A stretch of DNA of 64,000 bases. Source: Ischnura elegans (taxonomy: Eukaryota; Arthropoda; Insecta; Odonata; Coenagrionidae). Below the pieces are notes generated by a model, which saw only the letters and a list, made by a program, of their open reading frames with translations, made no database searches and was not told the origin of the DNA. A program made the position numbers and the translations under genes. The stretch lies in contig NC_060246.1 in NCBI RefSeq assembly GCF_921293095.1, positions 84,813,030 through 84,877,029 of the forward strand, written 5' to 3'. Positions 57,924 through 64,000 of the stretch are shown here, one piece after another (the first letter of the stretch is position 1; each line of letters starts with the position of its first letter).

Positions 57924-59789
57924 AAATATTACCTTTTTAAATTAGGACGCTGAAAAGGGTTACTCTCATGACTGTGATGATGCAAATATTTTAGGGAAGT
58001 TACTCAAATGATTCTGCCTTGTACACAACGATCGGGGAGAATCCTTCTGTAATATATAATACATCCTGTCGCTCTTCACTCGCAGCAAAAAATATAATTT
58101 ACATAATGAAAATTGCGCATAAAATATGCCACAACTAGGTGAACATTTTATCTCATATGTGTAGGAAATGGCAAGGATCCCAAGGTTAATGCAAGAACAA
58201 GAATATGGCTAATTAGCGGCTGAATGCATAGAAAATTATACCATCCAAGGTTAGAGTGAGAACTCAACCTTCAGGAAGACTTCTCTGTCAATGAGGAGGA
58301 TGCAAATATTTATCCGAGGATACTCCAATGAAGAGTGCCGCTTTCCAATGTTATTTCAATGCCTCACAGATATAACTTTGTCTTTCCAATGTCACAGTTA
58401 AAGCAGCACAATGTTTCGACCCTGAAATTAAGAGTGTTAAAATTTAAGTTATAATTTATTGAATCTTTCGAAGTTCATTGAGAGCGTTCGGTATACATTA
58501 TTGGTTCTCATCTGAACATAATTTTTTCGTGCCCCTGTTCCGTCATTACCCTTACAAAAATATGGGAAAAATAATGGTTTATTTAGCTTATGTGTAAGAC
58601 ACGGAGGGGCATCCATCACGGAAAAATCGGTTCAGTTAAATTAATCAAAAATATTTTGACAATGTAAGCATTGGAACTGTTCAATCGCTTTCCAAATACT
58701 CGGATTGAACCCATAAAAAACATGATTAAAATATCACAGTTTTAGGTTAAGCACTTTTCTTCGAGTACAATTCTCTCACCAAATAGTAAGTTAAACGTCT
58801 TAAGTAACTGTCACGGAAGAAGGGACGTATCATGTTCCAGTTTAGATAGTAATAGTTTCCCAAAAGAGGGGCAGGTTTTGCTGAGGGAATATTCGTCGTC
58901 TTGTGTTGCCTCATGGGCGTGAATTTCGATAACTATTACCTCATTTCGATGCCTCAAAAGTATGCCAAATATGCTTCTTCAGTGGCAAACTGAAAGAAAT
59001 TCTGAGTCACGGCCATCGAATAAAATATGCAACAAGTATAAGATAGTTAATCAGAGAAACTGACAACATTAAGCAAATATTCGTGGATAAATACTTGCCA
59101 GCCTTCTGAGAATATTACTCCTATTCTACCTAAATGGACAGGATAACTCTCGAATTTTATCTAGAAAATCTCTCAAATGCGAACATGAATAATATCGAAC
59201 AAAGGGAAGGCGTATCGATCAATTAGGGTATCACACCATCTTCATGAGCATGTATGAGGTGAGCTGAAAGGGGTGTGCGCACGCAGGAATTTCGTTCCTC
59301 GAGCAAATGGCGAGGTGAGGAATTCGTGAGCCCTCTCTCTCTCTCTCTGTCTCGCAGGCTCCGAGGAGCGAAAGGAAAACACACGCATTAAGCAAATGGG
59401 CAGTGTTTCTCGGGGGGAGTTTACCACTCTCATTACGAAAAACACGTCCGGTTTACGGCCGCGCCAACTAGCGGAGAGGAAAAAGAAATAAAAATGAAAC
59501 AATAAAAGGGAACGAGGGAGACATTTCGGCGGAGGAGAAAGAGGGAGAAGGAGGCAGAGCTAGCATGAAGAGAGTGAAATGTGGAGATGGGGAAGGTATC
59601 GGCGGGAAATAGAGGAACCGGCTTATTATGGCCGCTCAGAAGATGTGATCCAATACCACTGCACTTGAGTCAAATGGACGAAAAAAAATGTTTATCAAGA
59701 GAATTCCCTTGAATTACTTACAATCTGTTACTGTTTCAATCAGTTAATAGAGTTCCCACAGCCAAAACCCGCTCACGTCACCGAGGACT
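57924..59789. other. AT-rich stretch, nothing recognised
   Basis: No gene recognised. A CT microsatellite lies at about 59333-59349. Confidence 0.4.
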
Positions 59790-59797
59790 TCGGAGAC

Positions 59798-59939
59798 CAT
59801 TTTAAGGAAACTGTAACAGCTCTTTCTTTGTTTTTAAAATTATTTGCTTGAAAAAATATTATTTTCCTTAAATACATTTGCGATTTTTGATTCTGGGGGG
59901 TGGGGGGGGGGCAACTGCCCCTCGCTGGGTATGCCCATG
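59798..59939. mobile_element. hAT-like MITE, GGGCATACCCAG type, strongly left-truncated
   Basis: Matches the right 60% of 52181-52421 (ATTTTAAGGAAACTGTAACAG, TTATTTGCTTGAAAAAATAT, CTGGGTATGCCCATG) but starts inside the element, with no left terminal repeat. It is nevertheless bracketed by a perfect direct repeat TCGGAGAC(C) (59790-59797, 59940-59947). Confidence 0.8.
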
Positions 59940-59947
59940 TCGGAGAC

Positions 59948-62821
59948 CAATAAATGTTAGACACAAATAATTTATTCATATCTAGAAAACTGGATAATGT
60001 AATATGGTCAAGTAATAATCACGGTAGATAATTTATTACGACTATGATATCATTTGTAGATTAATTACTTTGAAATTTGAATGTTCGTGGAAAATACCGC
60101 GATGTAAGTATGAAATACCCGTGATCAGTCTCTCAATGTCAGCGTGAGTGAACTCAGTCACTGGAGACATTCCAGAAAAATAATCAAACTCAACGAACCG
60201 TGAAAAGAGGCGTGGAGAAAAATCGAGGAATTCAAAGAATCATACGGCACACGGGCTCTGAAGCCCCCTTGTTTGGAAAATGGGCATTTATGACCGACCT
60301 CAATCGAGAAAAATCCTCGCTTTTAAAGCCCTCGCCTGAGTGCTATGGCATGTAGAAGCCCCCCCCCCCTCTCTGCTCCCTTCCCCTCACCCCCTCTTAA
60401 CACGGACTCCCAACATCCTGGAGCGTGCACACGCACGACCCGAACATTTCCTCAGCGGGACGACCTTTGGGCACTCTTGACCTCGGGGGCCCGAAACGAA
60501 AGGAAGAAAAAAATCAACTATCCGCTCCTCTCTCCACTTGCGGGCCTTCCTTGGGGCGCAGTCCTCTCATTCTCTTGCTCCACTCGTCCTTATCTCGTGG
60601 GCCAGGACCCGTGAGGGGACCTACTGAAGGAATTCAGCAGCCCCCAGAACTATTTAGTGTCTCAAGAGCGGTGAAACTTTTTTTCTTTTCCTTCTTCCTC
60701 CCATTTTAATGGCCCGCCCGGCTTCTCGGCTCGCGTGTCAGCCTCGAGGACGTCATGAGAGCGTTAAAATCTTCTAATACGAGCCGGGTGGATTCTTTTC
60801 ACAGCTCGGTCGGAAAGAATCTCCATTCTCATCGGGTGGACCTCATCACGGACTCGATGGAATTCTGAGGAAGTGTTCGGCCACGCATCCGCGATAAGAA
60901 ACGTAAACAGCTCAAAGACGAAACGGTCAATGATTGCACGAATGCTGAACTAAGAGTATGGATGGACCACAGTAGTTAAAGGAACTTGTTATGTTCAAAA
61001 GATAACGTTCTCGCTTGAAATGATAACGAATATTGAATACCAGCCAACTGAGGCTGGTGTCAATTAAGTTCTTCCATTGACGCTGTATCATTAACTGCTT
61101 AGATGAAATGGAATACGGCTAATTTGAAAAAGCTAACCAAATAATAATCGAGTCAGCTAGAAAGAATGCTTGAAGAGATAGGAATAGAAAAGATGGCCGA
61201 ACACTTTTTACCCAAAACGTTTCATCGTGGCTCTTCTGAAATCGAACAGAAATTTTACTAAAATAAGAGAAATAGATGAATCATAGTACGATAGAAAATA
61301 GTCGAGAATTGTGAGTTTAAAGTGTTGTACTCCGATAACAAATTCACCAATGACAGTGACATGAATGTGAAAAAAATTAATTCTACGCCATGGAAAAATG
61401 ACGAACTTTGCAGATTTCACTCGCTAAGAACATTCATTGCGACCCGGGTATCAAAATTGTGCTATCGACAGACATATCTCATTTATACGTTATTTTTACT
61501 GGGAATTCCTTAGCATTTTGAATTCTTTGTCTCGCTATGTACAACAGGCATAAAACTTAACATATCTTTATTTGGAAAAACGATCAGTTTATGGCGCACA
61601 GGTAGCTCTACTTTGGATGCTATAAAAAAAAACACTTATCAATTTATCGATATGAAATTTCATCAGTTGAAGGTACATGTTTTAAATTCAGTTGCACCAA
61701 CAGAATACTGCAAAAATCAAATTGATATCCGGAAAATTATCGCCGAAGAAATACCAAAAACTTACGAAAAGTAAATCTTAAAACTCAGAAAGCCCTATGC
61801 TCATCACGTCAGAAATTTTCCAGATTATGGAATGCAAAAAGTAGCTGGAAAAAAAACAAATTTTAAACTCGATCCCACTTGGTGACAAGTTGGCCACCCC
61901 CCGGCGTTCAAGCAAACGCGGTAGGGATGCTCTTAAAATTTCCCTATAACCGGAAATCCCGTTCACTTTTTTTTGCAACCTGCCCACGAATTAAAAAAAG
62001 AACATATCACGGCATTTTTGCGCTCCTTCGGATCGGTCGTGTTTGCTACCTCAGCCTCGAAAGACCAAGACCCCCTCAGCCACGGACCTACACTCACACT
62101 CTCACGGAAGCCACCCACTTCACGGCTGCAGCGCTCGTTTGTCTCCCATATCCCCCTCCCCCGCTCTTCACCGCCACCTCCCGCGCGCCGTCCTTCCGTC
62201 CAGAAGCACACTTCGGAACCGGGATCGCGTTACGAAGAAGGATGGTGCGGAGGGAGGCAGACTGGCGGGGAAGCAGCAGTCTCGGGTGCACAAGTGGGTG
62301 AGGACTGAGAGAACCAAGATGATACGCATTCGTGCGCACAGTGACTTTAGCACAAGATCCCTACTCTTGTCTTAATCCACACCATTGTAAGGAAAGCACC
62401 GAAATTGAATTTTTTTAAATCTGCTCAGAGGTTAGGCTCATGGGATAAAACCTCGTTTGCACAATTATTCGTAATTTTACGATAGATTAATTAACAGCTA
62501 TGTCCGCGTTTCGAGGTACCTGCAACTCATCTTCAGGTTAACTATGCACAAAAATGGAGCTGTTCTACGGGGTTTACCGAAACATGAATTTGTATATTAT
62601 TTGGTAGAGACTTCGAGGCCCGGGTATTTGGCGTCAATTAATTTAATTTATAGTAAAAAAACAGTTTATCATAGAATTCATCAATTTAATATTTTGAAAA
62701 AGCATCTCACTCCTTACAAATTTTGAAAGAAAAACATCATAAAAGAGTAGCACCAGGTGGCAATTGATCTCTCCCCCAAGGTTGGTAAAAATGAGGCATA
62801 GAACAGCAAATGCTCAACTTA
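59948..62821. other. Stretch without a recognised gene
   Basis: 60.34-60.75 and 61.99-62.31 kb are GC-rich with overlapping compositional frames. No exon or full repeat recognised. Confidence 0.4.
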
Positions 62822-62941
62822 AGACCTCGAATGAAATATATGGAACTGGTGAATAAGGACGTGAAAGAGAAGTAATGCGTAGGTATGAAAGGATTAGCTG
62901 ATAGGAGAATTGAGTTGAGAGCTGCGTCAAACCAATCTTAG
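62822..62941 (+). pseudogene. LINE 3' end fragment, same family as 48165
   Basis: Encodes RPRMKYMELVNKDVKEK, a stop, then CVGMKGLADRRIELRAASNQ and S with TAG at 62939-62941, followed by the same GGATTGTTGAC 3' text as the 48165 copy. It is 5'-truncated and carries neither of the two insertions seen there, so it marks the original sequence at both sites. Confidence 0.8.
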
Positions 62942-62959
62942 GATTGTTGACCAGTGATA

Positions 62960-63990
62960 TCGATTGTGAAATAGGTATAAAAATTCATCTCATTCGTTAT
63001 AACAATGGAAAATACTTCGTACAAAACACGCATATCAGCTTACTCGGAGCTAACTCACGTGACAGAAGGAGATAGGAGTAGTGAGAAGTTACTATGACGA
63101 TAGCTATCTCTCCCCCCCCCTCTAACCTTTCCTCCTCAAAAAATCCCCTCCCCCCTTTCTCCCGCCGGTTGGTCCGGAGAACTCCACGAGGGAGCGGTGC
63201 GCACGAGAGCTTTTCTCGGCTCCTTAAAACATAGTGTTGGCCAGATGGATTTTTTTCACCTCAAACCTACCCAGACCATCCCACTCCGAGCGACAAGAAA
63301 TGCCATGCGAGGCCATTTTCTGCATCATTTGTCAACGTTGAGGGCCGCGATCATCCATTACAGCGCTGGCTGGCGAGGCCGCCGCCTTCGGCTCGGGAGG
63401 GAGTAGCAAGCGAGAGACTCCTGAACAATCCCACCCTATATCCCATGTACGAATAACCTCTCTCTTTTTCTCCATCCCTCTTTCCTCGATGTTTCTCTGA
63501 TGTTCCGGTGCTTGTAAGCGGTATTGTACATGGGTACCGAGGTTTTAAATATGGAAGAGGATGAGCTCGAGGGTTTTTACGGCACCATCGCGGCAGAGTG
63601 TATTTTTCATCTCCATGCCATCCGCATTGGGCGGAGGGAAGAAAAAAATGTTCCCCGATTTAAAACGTGTTCGTGGTTCAACTATCAAGCTTGTCAGCTC
63701 CGAGAAAAAAGTACCTACGTGCGTGGTGCAGGAAGGATAAGAATGGCTCGGTAGGCTAATTGAATGTAATGCGTTGAACAGCGAAGTAATGTGTTGAAAT
63801 TCAATGCGTGTGGTAATAGGCTGCTTCTATTCATTCTAGTCATGCGTTGGTTTCATCCGTCCATTGCCTATTGTAAAGCGCACGTTGTGGCGAAAGTGCA
63901 TTATTAATGATCCATTTCGGTCAATAGGATGATGGCGACATCTGCTCTAGCTCTATCGTAGAATATTACTTGAGAAATTCTCGTATTAAA
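62960..63990. other. Stretch without a recognised gene
   Basis: 63.1-63.42 kb is C- and GC-rich with open frames of no recognisable content. The last ten bases, TAGAGGTGGA, resemble the right terminus of the hAT elements at 875 and 2657 read in reverse, but too little is present to call. Confidence 0.35.
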
Positions 63991-64000
63991 TAGAGGTGGA

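Noticed and set aside
1..64000. CRISPR arrays, operons or other prokaryotic systems
   Set aside because: The spliced hedgehog exon, SINEs, LINEs and hAT elements show an animal nuclear genome. The regular repeats are transposon subterminal arrays.

Overview
The window is non-coding, repeat-rich nuclear DNA of an animal, almost certainly an arthropod and most likely an insect. The one gene recognised with confidence is the first coding exon of hedgehog (hh), on the + strand at 12847-13185. It has a signal peptide, the CGPGRG palmitoylation site, the start of the Hedge domain, and a phase-0 splice donor after ...RLMTQ, the exon 1/2 boundary I know from vertebrate Sonic hedgehog genes. Exon 2 was not seen in the remaining 50.8 kb. 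The simplest reading is that 13186-64000 is hh intron 1 or its beginning, and 1 to about 12000 is the upstream flank. The species cannot be fixed from the sequence.

Layout. 1-12000: AT-rich flank with two independent copies of a 1.65-1.76 kb non-autonomous hAT-type transposon (875-2523 and 2657-4416), a small hAT-type MITE (5410-5674), a MITE remnant near 9.3 kb and a SINE (11628-11803). 12.0-13.2 kb: GC-rich promoter, leader and exon 1 of hh. 13.2-64 kb: putative intron. It holds a 256-bp tandem duplication, a divergent duplication at 17.4-18.4 kb with an insertion in one copy, a decayed Penelope-like reverse transcriptase (19.2-19.9 kb, - strand), four more tRNA-derived SINEs, several families of 140-365 bp hAT-like MITEs with 8-bp target-site duplications, two related PIF/Harbinger-like MITEs, fold-back (palindromic) elements, and three LINE remnants, one carrying two nested DNA transposons.

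How it fits together. Insertion order can be read directly in places. At 48.16-49.6 kb a LINE 3' end was hit by a composite hAT-like MITE and by a 650-bp TA-flanked element, and a second LINE copy at 62.8 kb keeps the uninterrupted sequence. At 52.1-52.4 kb a MITE sits in the arm of a palindromic element. GC-rich patches (about 17.0-17.4, 26.9-27.1, 31.4-31.6, 40.2-40.5, 50.9-51.2, 53.3-53.5, 62.0-62.3 and 63.1-63.4 kb) stand out from the AT-rich background. They encode nothing I recognise and could be regulatory. Most open reading frames in the window are chance or repeat-derived.

Limits: no searches were possible. Boundaries of degenerate repeats are approximate, and family assignments rest on target-site duplications, terminal repeats and short protein motifs read by eye.
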